Assembly (NCBI RefSeq): GCF_002407605.1
Contig: NZ_NXGV01000003.1
Span: 220,890 to 284,889 of the forward strand
DNA from: Marinobacter sp. ANT_B65
GTDB taxonomy: Bacteria; Pseudomonadota; Gammaproteobacteria; Pseudomonadales; Oleiphilaceae
Direction: 5' to 3'
DNA: 64,000 nucleotides
Part shown: in pieces, positions 9,304 through 18,978 of the stretch
How the letters are laid out: each line of letters begins with the position of its first letter
Position numbering within the stretch: position 1 is the stretch's first letter
Notes under the pieces: generated by a model
What the model saw: only the letters and a program-made list of their open reading frames with translations
Told to the model about the DNA's origin: nothing
Databases searched by the model: none
Made by a program: the position numbers and the translations under genes

Positions 9304-12300
9304 CGGATCACCTCCACGCTGTCAGTCGCCGGCACAATTTCTTCCTCAAGTTGCAGGTCATAACAGCAACCGTCCGGTTCCCAGCGCTCTGTAATCCAGT
9401 CGCGGATGTATCCTATGCGCTCACGTGCCTGATCAACCGGTGAATCCACCGGCATGCGATAAGCAATGCGCAGTATTGATGGCTCGGCATGCAGCAGGTC
9501 CAATACTTCCTGCATGCGCGTCTGGTAGTTGGAATTCAGTTCGTTGTCGGAGTTGAAGGCATCGCTGCCCAGATCCAGGCGAATAACCCGATGGATGCTG
9601 GCCCCGAAATTGGCTTTGGTCATCCGGCCCTGCGTGATACGCACGACCCGCGGATTCTCGGTAGTGATGCGATAACCACTTGGCAGCGTGCGCTCATCCA
9701 CCTTGATAATAAAGTTGGCACCACGCAGTTCGCTTGGAACATCCGCACAGGCCACGTGGTAACGGCCGAACTTGTCCGTCGTTACCAGCCAGCCACGCGG
9801 TGTCGCCAGGCGCACGCCAGGCAAACCACTCTCGCCTGAATCCTGATATCCATTCCGGTTCTCGTCATCGTAAACGGTACCAACAATGTCACTGCAGTCG
9901 AAGGTAGGGTCAGGCACAACCCGGACAGTCGCTGTAGCAACATTGGATACCCGGGTCGAGGCCAGTACGTTCGTGGCCCAGGCCTGATTCACGTAATCGT
10001 TAAACCCAACCCCGGAGCCAACAACCAGCAGTAATTTGACCGTCACAACCTGGCCTCCGGTCAGCGATTGCCCCGGCCACTTCAACAATTGCCCCTGAAC
10101 CACTGGCTCAAACGGGGCGTCATCAATCCGGGCGGAACCACTGACATACTGAAAGCCTGATGGGATTTGGTCTTCCAGCACAATATTGGAAAAGTCCACA
10201 GTCAGTGTGTTTGTTGCAGTGAGCACGTAGGGCACGATTTCACCACGGGTAACGCTGACTTTGGGCGTTGTTTTGGTCATGGAAATCGCCCCGCTAAGGA
10301 GCGGATCAACGGGTATATGATTGTTCACAATATCTGCCGAGCTACCGTTGAACTCAAAGCTGGTGTAATACTGAGTGGTCTCAGCTCCTGTCATAAGATT
10401 TGCAGTATTGGTAGCGCAGGTGCGTGAATCGTGCAGCGACGATGACTCGACAGGGGCCTGATTGCTATTCTGAACCAGCGCCGGGTCCGGAAATGCACCG
10501 ACTTCAAGCGCGTTGTTACAAGCTTCAATCAGCTGCGAAGGTGTAGAGAGATACCCCTCGGGAGGAGTTACCGTCAGCGTATAGGTTCCCGCCGGTGCAG
10601 TACCCAACAACAGGAACTGATACAAGCCGTCGCTGGCAGTGACCTGAACGGTAGACCCACCCAACACATCATCGGTGGTAAACCCTGCCGGGCCGCTGAT
10701 AGTAACCGTTGCACCAGGTACTGGCAGGCGGCTTACCGCATCATAGACAACCCCTGCCGGATCAAGCGGCAAGCTATGCTCGTAAACATCCCTCCCGCCA
10801 GGAATCGTCATATTGCTCAACGACCCCGTTGTATTATCCGCTCCGACCGGGTTGCCTGGGCTGACTACACCCACGGTATAACCTGTTCCCGACTCATTGG
10901 GCACCGGGCGGCCAAAATAGCTACCGCTGTCCGGATGCCGGAAACGAACTTCATAACCAGTACCCGGCATCAGGTTGCTGAATTCATAGCCACCATCTGC
11001 ATCAGTAATCATTTCAGAAATTTTGACACCGTCGCGCCAGAGTTCGACGGTCCAGTCGGGTATCGAAATTTCACCCGGGTCATACACGTCATCGTGATTG
11101 CTGTCGCGCCAGACACGTCCAGACAATGACGGCACAGTCCACTCCAGAAAGTCGTTGTTTTCTGAAGCAAGTGCAACACGCAGATCCACACCGGAAATAG
11201 CACTTGGGGTAACCTCAGGCGTTGTGGCCTGACCACCTGCTGTGCCTGGAATTGTCGTCCCGTTTAACAGCCCCTCAGGTTGGTCTGGCTGAGTGATCTG
11301 ATACACACCCGGCGGCAGATCCACGAACGTATAAGTGCCATCGCTGTTCGTAAGAACACTGGCATTAACCGGGTTGCCGTTGATGTCTGTACCTGAAAGC
11401 AACACAGGTTGCCCACCCAGACCAGTGTCATCCTCGTCATAACTGTCATTGACGTTGCGGTCATGATAGACGCGGCCAGAGATAGTGCGGGTATCCTCTG
11501 CCGGGTTACTCCACTCAGCAAAGTTGTTCTCTTCAGACACCAGAATGCTACTCAGATCAATATTGAAAATCGCACTTGGCGTAACCGTTGTCGCCGTCGC
11601 AAGCCCCCCTGCAGACCCTGATATTGTCGATCCATTCAGCAAGCCTTCCGGCTGATTTGGCTGAGTCAGCCGATAAAGACCCGGTAACAGGTTGTTGAAT
11701 ACATAGGTGCCATCATCGTTGGTAAGAACGTTGACACTAACCGCATTGCCATTGAAATCTGTCCCTTCAAGCACTACAAGCTGCCCACCCAGGCCGATGT
11801 CATCTCCGTCATAGAGGTCATTGGCATCCTGATCGTGAAACACCCGCCCTGAAATGGTACCTCGGGGGGAGGCGGGCTTCGCCAGTTCTGCGAAGTCGTT
11901 GCCAACAGATATACGAGTAACACTGAGGTCTATCTGGGAAATAGTGCTAGGAACAACCTCCACCAAAGTCGCGACGCCCCCCGCAGAACCCACTAACGTC
12001 TCACCGTTCCGGTAACCACTCGGCTGAGTGGGCTGCGAAACCTCATATACACCGGGAGGTAAATCCGTGAAAGCGTATGTGCCATCATCATTGGTTACAC
12101 GAGTAACACTGACCGCATTCCCACTGATATCAACACCGGACAGCACCACTCTCTCCCCACCAATGCCTGCATCATTGCCGTCAAAAACACCGTTATTGTC
12201 CCTGTCATAAAAAACCCGGCCAAAGATACTGCGCCCGGTGGCCAACTCGCCAAAATCAAGGCCATCCAGGCTGGTGTCCGGAGCAAGCGCTATGTTCTGA

Positions 12301-15300
12301 ATATTGCTTGGCAACACATCAACTGTAGACGGAGTGCCTCCGGTCGAGCCTGCACTGGTGATACCGTTAGCCGTTCCTGCAGGCTGATCTGGCTCAGTAA
12401 CTGTGTATTCACCCGGCGGCAAATCGTCAAAAACATAATTGCCGTTGCTATCGGTCGTGGTCGTCCGGCTCACAGCCTGGCCCTGCCAGTCTGTGCCTGA
12501 CAAAGTCACTACAACACCTGGAAGCCCGGTTTCATTGCCCTGGCGTACCCCGTCATTGTTCAGATCAATGTAAACACTGCCTCCAAGCCTGGAAGGCGTA
12601 ACCTCAGGAAACAGATTACCTACCGAACCACTAACTTCGCCTGCACCGTTGGCATCCAGCTGAATACCCGCAATCTGGCTGGAGGGCGACCCCGAAGCCG
12701 GATTGGAGGCAACACCCTCAGTTCCGGTGCTGCCATTAAGCATGTTTATGCTGCCGGCAACCGGATTTGCGTTAAGCGAACCGGTTGGCTGTCCATTCTG
12801 ACAAACAGAGTAAGTGCCAGCAGGTAACCCACTGAATACATAGCTTCCAGAAGCCGACGTTTGCGCAGGGTTCTGCAGCGTAGGGATGCCACTGACCAAA
12901 GCACCTGTACAGTCACTGCCACTGCGCAATTCTATTGCAATCCCGGCTAACGGATCGTCCACACCCGGCACGTACGCCTGCCCGTCCGTCAAGTTGTTGT
13001 CCAGGTATACCCGGCCAGAAACATAACCCAGGGTACTCACCGCCAATGATGCGTAGGCCGGTTGCGCATTACTGCCCAGATCCGTCTCCAGAGCGCCAGC
13101 CTCAATAATATTGGTGTGTTCGCCTGATGCAGAAGCTGTTACATCCAACTCGATGGTACAGCCACCAGCAGGAACCACTGTGCCGCTGGCAAGAGTCACT
13201 GAACCCGTTCCTGCTCCGGCAGTTACAGCAGCAGAAGGACAGGTACCACCAATGTCCGGAGCTGCAGCTACGATGACATCACCCGGCGAAACAGGAAGGG
13301 TATCTACCAGCGCAGACGTCAACGTCATCGCACTGTCATTTGGGTTATTGACATAAACAGTCAGCCGGGAAATGCCGTTTTGCGCAATTACCGCTGGTTC
13401 AAACTGTTTTGCAACGGTTGGCGGCGAGGAAATAACGATACGCGCTTGCGTGGTTTCCGAGTTGGTCACGCCTTCCGTAGTTCTGACGGCTCCAGTTGGC
13501 AGCGTGTTGGTATAGGTGCCTGCGACGTTGCTGAGAACATCTACGCTCACGGTGCAGCTGGCATTGGCTGAAATAACCCCGCCGGTCAGGCGCACAGTCT
13601 GCCCTGAAGGCACAACATTTACGCTACCAGAACAGGTGGTTGCAGCATCTGGCGTCTGTGCGATAACTAACCCGTCTGGCAGGTTATCGGTAAAAGCCAG
13701 CCCGTTTAGTGCAATATCGTTCTGGTTTTCAACCACAATGGAAAGGCGGTAAGGACTACTTGCCGAGCCCTGAGCTGTGCCGGTACTGAAGCCCGAAGGA
13801 TCGCCCGAATCGAGAGTGAAATTACTAATGGCTTTATGAACCACCAAAGCCGACCTTGCCCGTAACGTACCCTGCGCAGGATCATTATTACTAACGGGGG
13901 TACCACCAACCTGGCCAGTAACGTCCCCTGCCGGGATCACGTTGTCATAATCGCCCTGGGCGGCAGCGACAACGTCAATTTCCAGATAACAGCTGGCGGG
14001 ACCCGTTGCAGTACCTGCCGGTATCTGTCCACCAGTGACCGAAAACTGATCAGCGGAATTATTCAAAGTACCCTGACAGGTGCTCACTGCATTAGGTGGC
14101 GAAGCAACGGTCAACCCACCTGGGAAGTCATCAACGAATTCAAGGTTTCTTACAACCTGCGACGTCGGATTATACAAGGTGATACGTAGCCGGGAGTGTT
14201 CCCCCGGAGTCACTACCTGAGGATCAAAGTCTTTGACCACACCCAATCCGGCACTGGTCTGCAAGCTACTCAAGGCAGGGTCATCATTAGTGATACCCTG
14301 CGCAGATACGATGCTGCCAGCTGGAATGGTTGCGGTGACAGTACCTGTAGTATTCATCGTGACATCGACAATGACAGTACAGGTCTGTCCTGTTTCCAGG
14401 CTGGCTCCCGTCAGGTTCAGCTCAGCCTCACCCGGTGTTGCAGTGACTACGCCGTCGGTACAGGTAGTCGAAGCGTTGGGCGAACTGGCAATCAGCTCTC
14501 CGGTTAAAGTGCCCGAAGCCAGGCCTGTATCCGTAAAGTAACCGGCCAGATTCAGGTTGGTGAGATCCAGGCTGCCATTATTAAAAAGCGTAATGATAAG
14601 CTGAGTGGCAGCCCCAGGCGCAGACAGACTCGGGCTGGAGTGGTTTAACGATACAGAGAGCCCGCCGCCAGAGGCATTTCGCAGAGTTGCCCCGAAAGAG
14701 CTTACGTTCTGTACACCACCGGCCGCGGTCAACTCGCCTGGTGCTATGGTGTTTACCCAGTTGCTACCACCGGTCGCCGTGACATCAAACAGCAGGTCAC
14801 AATTACCGGTTGCAACCTGAGCACCGCTCAGACTGACAGCATTTGCCCCAGGCTGCGCACTGACAATCGGCGAACCGGCACATGTAGAATAGGCATTGGC
14901 CGGGTCAGCAACCAACATCCCGGCTGGAAGGTTGTCGGTAAGGCTGACATTTTCCAGCACGCCCGGCTGGCTGTTCGTAAACCGGATCCTGACTGTTGAG
15001 CTCCCACCTGGCTGAATCACATCCGGAAGAAATGACTTACTGCCACTGAGTGCCGACACGAAATCGATACTACGACTAACAGGACCAGGGCTTTCAACCG
15101 CTCGGGTGACCCCATCACTGAGAATTTCAGTTCCCGTCGCCGCACCTTGCGGCAGGGTATTAACGTACGAACCTGCAGCTCCCGAGACATTAACGGTCAG
15201 CGTACAACGCCCAGCCGAACCAATACCCAGGTCAGCGCGGGCTGGCACCGTAGCACCGGACAACACCACCTGGTCACTACCCGGTAAGGCACTGACAACT

Positions 15301-17321
15301 CCACCACAAGTGGTCGACGCATTATTGGGAGAGGCTACCCGCATTTGCGTGCCGTTGGTTCCAACGGGCAAATTATCGGTGAGCGAAACATCGGTCAACG
15401 GTTGTGCTGACCAGTTCAGCAAGGTCAACGTCATGGTTGCGGGAGCACCTTCCGGCCTGGAGCTCTCATCAAACTCTTTTTCAACGGCCAAGGTAGAACT
15501 GCTTACGGTATAGCTGGCACTGTCCGTGATATCACTGCAGATTCCGCCACTACACACATCTCCACCGGCAATACTATTAGTAATGGTGACGCCCGCCGAG
15601 GCTCCCTCCGGCGCCATAGCCCAAAACCGCACCGTACAGGCAGACGGAGTGCCATCGACACCTGCCGGCATATCAAAAGTGAAAGTAGGCTCTTCCTCAC
15701 TACCGCCAACGACGAGCGTCGAGCAACCTGCGCCACTCAAAGCCGGATCAGGATACGATTCCGCTGCCCCCAATAACTGCATTCCTGTTGGCAGACGATC
15801 CGTGACCGTCACAGTTTCCGGCTGAATACGGAAATTTCTGACCCGAACATCAAAACGCACTGGGTTGCCGGGCGCAACCACTGCTGGGCTACGACTCTTC
15901 TCGACACGGAACCGGTCCGCAACGGTAACTGAAGCTACTGCCTGTTGACTGACAACGCCAGCCGGACTGGTAACTGTAATCCCCCCTTCAGGAATCGTAT
16001 TAGTAAAAGCCTGCGCAGTACCCGCGACATCCAGAGTGGCAGTATAGGGAACCCGTATAAGGCAACTGCTATCCGGCTGAAGCGATCCACTGGTAAATTC
16101 TAGAGTCTGACTACCCAGACCAGTCAGGCCGGACAGGCTGGAACCTCCACTGCAACTGACTGTAGGCGCCGAGGTGATCTCTAAACCAATATCCCCAGGG
16201 CCATCAATATCATCCGCGAAAGCTCCCAGTTGCATGCCTGTCAATGGGCTGGCATTGGTCAAGCGAATTTCCAGAATGGCTTCCTGACCAGCGGAGATTG
16301 TGGCTGGAGTAAAGCGCTTGCTTACCCGCAAAGGCGCGGTTGCACTCAAGGTCGCAGTAGCGTTCGATGAGGGAATCAGGCCCCGCTTGTTAGCGAAATC
16401 CGTATTGCGATCAATAGTGTTAACGACACTTGTGGAGTAGGCGTTAGTAACACCGTCAGCCACGACCATAACGCTCAGTTCGCAGGCACTTTCTGCAGCT
16501 ATCTCTCCGCCAACAGCGGTAATGGTGAGGTCCCCTGCTGAGGGTGAAAAGGATGGAGGCGTTCCTCCACAACTGATCTGCACATCGGGGTCCGGAGCCA
16601 CTCTCAGACCAGAATCACCCAGTCTGTCGCGGATGGCAAAAGCAGGACTATCCCCGACACCATTCAATGGCAGTGGCTGCGAGGCGTTGTTAGCAATAGT
16701 GATAGTCAGCCGCGTAGGCTCGTCGGCTTTTACAATTTCGCTGGCGCCGAAACTCTTACTTATGCCTGGAGAACTCAGCCCTTCAAAATTCAAGGACTGA
16801 ACCGCCGGGTCTGCGTTGCTTACGGGGGTTCCTGCACGAATTCCGGTAACGCTGTTAACAGGCAACTCGTTAGTGCCGGAGCCGGCAACCGTTGACGTAA
16901 CCTCTACGACCAGCTCACAGAAACCCGCCTCACTCCCGCCGTTACGAGGCGGAATCACACCGCCAGTCAGCCCAAACGTATTACTACCCAGCGGCGCGGT
17001 TACTGTCCCGGAAAAACCCGCAGCAGCCCCGGTACCGTCTGCACAGACCGCTGACACCACAGCGCCTCCCGCCACTTGAAAGCCTGGGGGCATGGTGTCC
17101 GTAAAGCTGACAGAAGTAACAACAGCGGTGTCATCATTATTAGTAAGCCGAATCCGGAAGGCATCAATGTCACCGACATACTTGGTGCCGGCATAACCCG
17201 GGGCCTGGGTCTTGCTGACCCCGATGTTTGCATGAACCAGTGCTGGCAACAGCATTGAACATACAAGGCTCAAATTAACGAACAACCGCACCATTCGTCT
17301 GGTGACTTCCGGATGAAACAT
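9300..17321 (-). CDS. Giant secreted modular surface protein (DUF11 and SdrD-B-like repeats)
   Basis: This 2673-residue protein starts with a signal peptide (about 31 residues, ending PALVHA). Residues about 32-1430 hold roughly ten DUF11-type Ig-like modules marked by repeats such as FTDTMPPGF, LTDNLPAGM and FTDNLPDGL, with paired cysteines. Residues about 1433-2150 hold SdrD-B/CNA-B-like modules with DxNxDG-like putative calcium loops (YIDLNNDG, YDRDNNG) and the signature YxFxxLPPGxY. After a carboxypeptidase-regulatory-like module comes another DUF11 domain (about 2344) and a last SdrD-B module (about 2478). The final 100 residues resemble a degenerate OmpA-like fold. No LPxTG or transmembrane anchor is seen. 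RBS AGGGA precedes the ATG. The likely role is a long adhesin, filament or cell-envelope scaffold, partnered with the overlapping barrel gene. Confidence 0.8.
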   Translation of the reverse strand: MFHPEVTRRMVRLFVNLSLVCSMLLPALVHANIGVSKTQAPGYAGTKYVGDIDAFRIRLTNNDDTAVVTSVSFTDTMPPGFQVAGGAVVSAVCADGTGAAAGFSGTVTAPLGSNTFGLTGGVIPPRNGGSEAGFCELVVEVTSTVAGSGTNELPVNSVTGIRAGTPVSNADPAVQSLNFEGLSSPGISKSFGASEIVKADEPTRLTITIANNASQPLPLNGVGDSPAFAIRDRLGDSGLRVAPDPDVQISCGGTPPSFSPSAGDLTITAVGGEIAAESACELSVMVVADGVTNAYSTSVVNTIDRNTDFANKRGLIPSSNATATLSATAPLRVSKRFTPATISAGQEAILEIRLTNASPLTGMQLGAFADDIDGPGDIGLEITSAPTVSCSGGSSLSGLTGLGSQTLEFTSGSLQPDSSCLIRVPYTATLDVAGTAQAFTNTIPEGGITVTSPAGVVSQQAVASVTVADRFRVEKSRSPAVVAPGNPVRFDVRVRNFRIQPETVTVTDRLPTGMQLLGAAESYPDPALSGAGCSTLVVGGSEEEPTFTFDMPAGVDGTPSACTVRFWAMAPEGASAGVTITNSIAGGDVCSGGICSDITDSASYTVSSSTLAVEKEFDESSRPEGAPATMTLTLLNWSAQPLTDVSLTDNLPVGTNGTQMRVASPNNASTTCGGVVSALPGSDQVVLSGATVPARADLGIGSAGRCTLTVNVSGAAGSYVNTLPQGAATGTEILSDGVTRAVESPGPVSRSIDFVSALSGSKSFLPDVIQPGGSSTVRIRFTNSQPGVLENVSLTDNLPAGMLVADPANAYSTCAGSPIVSAQPGANAVSLSGAQVATGNCDLLFDVTATGGSNWVNTIAPGELTAAGGVQNVSSFGATLRNASGGGLSVSLNHSSPSLSAPGAATQLIITLFNNGSLDLTNLNLAGYFTDTGLASGTLTGELIASSPNASTTCTDGVVTATPGEAELNLTGASLETGQTCTVIVDVTMNTTGTVTATIPAGSIVSAQGITNDDPALSSLQTSAGLGVVKDFDPQVVTPGEHSRLRITLYNPTSQVVRNLEFVDDFPGGLTVASPPNAVSTCQGTLNNSADQFSVTGGQIPAGTATGPASCYLEIDVVAAAQGDYDNVIPAGDVTGQVGGTPVSNNDPAQGTLRARSALVVHKAISNFTLDSGDPSGFSTGTAQGSASSPYRLSIVVENQNDIALNGLAFTDNLPDGLVIAQTPDAATTCSGSVNVVPSGQTVRLTGGVISANASCTVSVDVLSNVAGTYTNTLPTGAVRTTEGVTNSETTQARIVISSPPTVAKQFEPAVIAQNGISRLTVYVNNPNDSAMTLTSALVDTLPVSPGDVIVAAAPDIGGTCPSAAVTAGAGTGSVTLASGTVVPAGGCTIELDVTASASGEHTNIIEAGALETDLGSNAQPAYASLAVSTLGYVSGRVYLDNNLTDGQAYVPGVDDPLAGIAIELRSGSDCTGALVSGIPTLQNPAQTSASGSYVFSGLPAGTYSVCQNGQPTGSLNANPVAGSINMLNGSTGTEGVASNPASGSPSSQIAGIQLDANGAGEVSGSVGNLFPEVTPSRLGGSVYIDLNNDGVRQGNETGLPGVVVTLSGTDWQGQAVSRTTTTDSNGNYVFDDLPPGEYTVTEPDQPAGTANGITSAGSTGGTPSTVDVLPSNIQNIALAPDTSLDGLDFGELATGRSIFGRVFYDRDNNGVFDGNDAGIGGERVVLSGVDISGNAVSVTRVTNDDGTYAFTDLPPGVYEVSQPTQPSGYRNGETLVGSAGGVATLVEVVPSTISQIDLSVTRISVGNDFAELAKPASPRGTISGRVFHDQDANDLYDGDDIGLGGQLVVLEGTDFNGNAVSVNVLTNDDGTYVFNNLLPGLYRLTQPNQPEGLLNGSTISGSAGGLATATTVTPSAIFNIDLSSILVSEENNFAEWSNPAEDTRTISGRVYHDRNVNDSYDEDDTGLGGQPVLLSGTDINGNPVNASVLTNSDGTYTFVDLPPGVYQITQPDQPEGLLNGTTIPGTAGGQATTPEVTPSAISGVDLRVALASENNDFLEWTVPSLSGRVWRDSNHDDVYDPGEISIPDWTVELWRDGVKISEMITDADGGYEFSNLMPGTGYEVRFRHPDSGSYFGRPVPNESGTGYTVGVVSPGNPVGADNTTGSLSNMTIPGGRDVYEHSLPLDPAGVVYDAVSRLPVPGATVTISGPAGFTTDDVLGGSTVQVTASDGLYQFLLLGTAPAGTYTLTVTPPEGYLSTPSQLIEACNNALEVGAFPDPALVQNSNQAPVESSSLHDSRTCATNTANLMTGAETTQYYTSFEFNGSSADIVNNHIPVDPLLSGAISMTKTTPKVSVTRGEIVPYVLTATNTLTVDFSNIVLEDQIPSGFQYVSGSARIDDAPFEPVVQGQLLKWPGQSLTGGQVVTVKLLLVVGSGVGFNDYVNQAWATNVLASTRVSNVATATVRVVPDPTFDCSDIVGTVYDDENRNGYQDSGESGLPGVRLATPRGWLVTTDKFGRYHVACADVPSELRGANFIIKVDERTLPSGYRITTENPRVVRITQGRMTKANFGASIHRVIRLDLGSDAFNSDNELNSNYQTRMQEVLDLLHAEPSILRIAYRMPVDSPVDQARERIGYIRDWITERWEPDGCCYDLQLEEEIVPATDSVEVIR
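11130..12595 (-). repeat. Tandem SdrD-B-like module repeats inside the giant gene
   Basis: Four successive coding units of roughly 355-375 bases repeat the same protein pattern: GRVxxDxxxNxxxDxxDxGLGG, then GTYxFxxLPPGxY, then QPEGLLNG and GSAGG. The units starting near 12230, 11860 and 11487 are the most alike; the one near 12590 and a further unit starting near 11125 are more diverged. Similar DNA units in tandem could recombine and change the module number between strains. Confidence 0.75.
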
Positions 17322-17707
17322 AACGGGATTCCCTGATCATTAAATTCGCTGTGCCAAAGTTACAGGCACACTAACCGCCAGCTTGAAGCTGCATTACAGA
17401 ATGTTAACCGGCCTTATAGAGAGCCGAACAGATCAGGCAAACGAACACTGGGTTGCGCCTAAGTGATTGAAAATCCGCGCTGGCAAAGGTTTCCATATAA
17501 CCTTTTCCACATACGGGCGCCGGCAACCCCGGTTACAGACACACTTTCCAGGCAAAGCGAGGCAAATCAGAGACCTTTGACTGAGCGGACAAACAAGCAA
17601 CCCGATTGCGGATGGATGTGAACGTTTGCCACCTTAGATTTGTAGATCCGGGTCAGATACCTCAAAATTAAAGACGGTTCCCAGCCAGCCACCCATTGGA
17701 TCCAGTA
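17322..17707. other. Divergent intergenic region between the giant gene and the solute-binding protein gene
   Basis: About 386 bases without a gene. It should carry the promoters of both divergent units, but I could not place a convincing -35/-10 pair on either strand. It holds one clear 21-base inverted repeat, listed separately. No open frame with a ribosome binding site and no RNA-like fold was recognised. Confidence 0.6.
17485..17505. promoter_or_regulatory. 7-7-7 inverted repeat, candidate operator
   Basis: AAAGGTT, seven bases, then AACCTTT: a perfect dyad lying 163 bases upstream of the giant gene and 202 bases upstream of the binding-protein gene. Its geometry suits a dimeric regulator; no T-run follows on either strand, so it is not an obvious terminator. 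Confidence 0.35.
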
Positions 17708-18970
17708 ATGTCCCAACCGCGCTCAATTGCTTTTATCTGCGGCCTTCTGCTTTGTGCGTCAGCGGCGGCACAACCCTCTTCAAGCAATACTGTCGACATT
17801 CTTCACTGGTGGGTTTCCGACGGAGAGAAAGAAAGCATTAATACTATCCGGCGCCATGTTGAGAAACAGGGTATTGGCTGGCACGCCGAGGCCTTTGCCG
17901 GAAGCGGCACCCATCGCTTCAGCGACGTACTGCGCCGGCGGGTAGCTGCCGGGAAACCACCGATGGCGTCACAGGCTATTGGCTATGACATTCGCGACTG
18001 GGCCCGTCAGGGCAAGCTATTGAGCCTTGACAATATTGCCGAGGAGTACCAATGGGATGAAGTCATCCCATTCGCCATCCAGCACCTTTCCAAATACCAG
18101 GGACACTGGGTGGGTGTGCCCATAAATACGCATTCCACCAACTGGCTCTGGGTGAATCATGCACAACTCACCCGCCTGGGCTTGAAGCAGCCAGACACCT
18201 GGCCCGATCTGATAAATATGCTCGATACAGCCAAAGCCAGCGGGCTGATCCCCATCGCGATTGGCAGGGAGGCCTGGGAGCACACCTTGCTGTTTGAATC
18301 TGTGGCCGCGGGTGTTGGAGGCGCAGAGTTCTATCGCCGAGTGTTTATGGAGCTGGACCCTACGGCTCTGGATATCGAAATTGTTGACCTGATATTTCAA
18401 CGCATGAGTCTGCTACGAAACTATCTGGATACGGGGGTGACGAAACGCAGCTGGAACCAGGCAACCGAACTTGTACATTCAGGGCAAGCCTTGTTGCAGG
18501 TTCAGGGAAGTTGGGTTGGTGGCGAATTTAAAGCCATGGGACTGATATCTGGCCGTGACTACGATTGTTACCGCTTTCCAGATACCCAGGGATTGGTGCT
18601 CTTTAATAGCGACCAGTACATTCTGTTCAAAGACTATGCCGCTGAACCCGAAACAAGAAACAAATTTGTTAAAACCCTTATGAGCATTGAGCTACAACGC
18701 GATCTCAATATCGCGACCGGAGCGGCGCCAGCGCGGGTGGATGTGCCGCGAGCGGCCTTTGATCAATGCGGTCAGCAGGCGATCAACGACATGCGTGCCG
18801 CGAATATGCGCCGGGCGATGCTGGGATCAATTGCAATGGGGAACGCCAACCCCGGGCCTGTCAAGAATGCTCTTTACAAGGTTATCAGTGATCACCTTAT
18901 GGGCCACATAAGCAACAGCCAGGCGGTAAGCCGCCTGGCTCACATCATTTCTCAAGCACCACGCTCATAG
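17708..18970 (+). CDS. Periplasmic solute-binding protein, family 1 type
   Basis: The 420-residue product has a signal peptide (hydrophobic core IAFICGLLLCASAAA, cleavage near AAA-QP). The mature part has the opening strand VDILHWWVSDGEKESINTI typical of sugar-type family 1 binding proteins, and family blocks such as VGVPINTHSTNWLWVN and VQGSWVGG. An in-frame TTG at 17696 would extend it, but the ATG at 17708 has GGA at proper spacing and gives a better signal peptide. No permease or ATPase genes are nearby. A hybrid histidine kinase starts 8 bases downstream, so the protein probably presents a ligand to that kinase rather than to a transporter; this is inference. The ligand is unknown, and a sugar or polyol is only a family-level guess. 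Confidence 0.82.
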   Translation: MSQPRSIAFICGLLLCASAAAQPSSSNTVDILHWWVSDGEKESINTIRRHVEKQGIGWHAEAFAGSGTHRFSDVLRRRVAAGKPPMASQAIGYDIRDWARQGKLLSLDNIAEEYQWDEVIPFAIQHLSKYQGHWVGVPINTHSTNWLWVNHAQLTRLGLKQPDTWPDLINMLDTAKASGLIPIAIGREAWEHTLLFESVAAGVGGAEFYRRVFMELDPTALDIEIVDLIFQRMSLLRNYLDTGVTKRSWNQATELVHSGQALLQVQGSWVGGEFKAMGLISGRDYDCYRFPDTQGLVLFNSDQYILFKDYAAEPETRNKFVKTLMSIELQRDLNIATGAAPARVDVPRAAFDQCGQQAINDMRAANMRRAMLGSIAMGNANPGPVKNALYKVISDHLMGHISNSQAVSRLAHIISQAPRS

Positions 18971-18978
18971 GAAAGCCA

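Noticed and set aside
9300..17321. Giant gene as an RTX/type I secreted adhesin
   Set aside because: It has a Sec-type signal peptide, no GGxGxD nonapeptide repeats, and no type I secretion genes nearby.
17330..17375. TTTGGCACAGCGAATTTA on the minus strand as a sigma-54 promoter
   Set aside because: The GG element is present but the required GC ten bases downstream is not.
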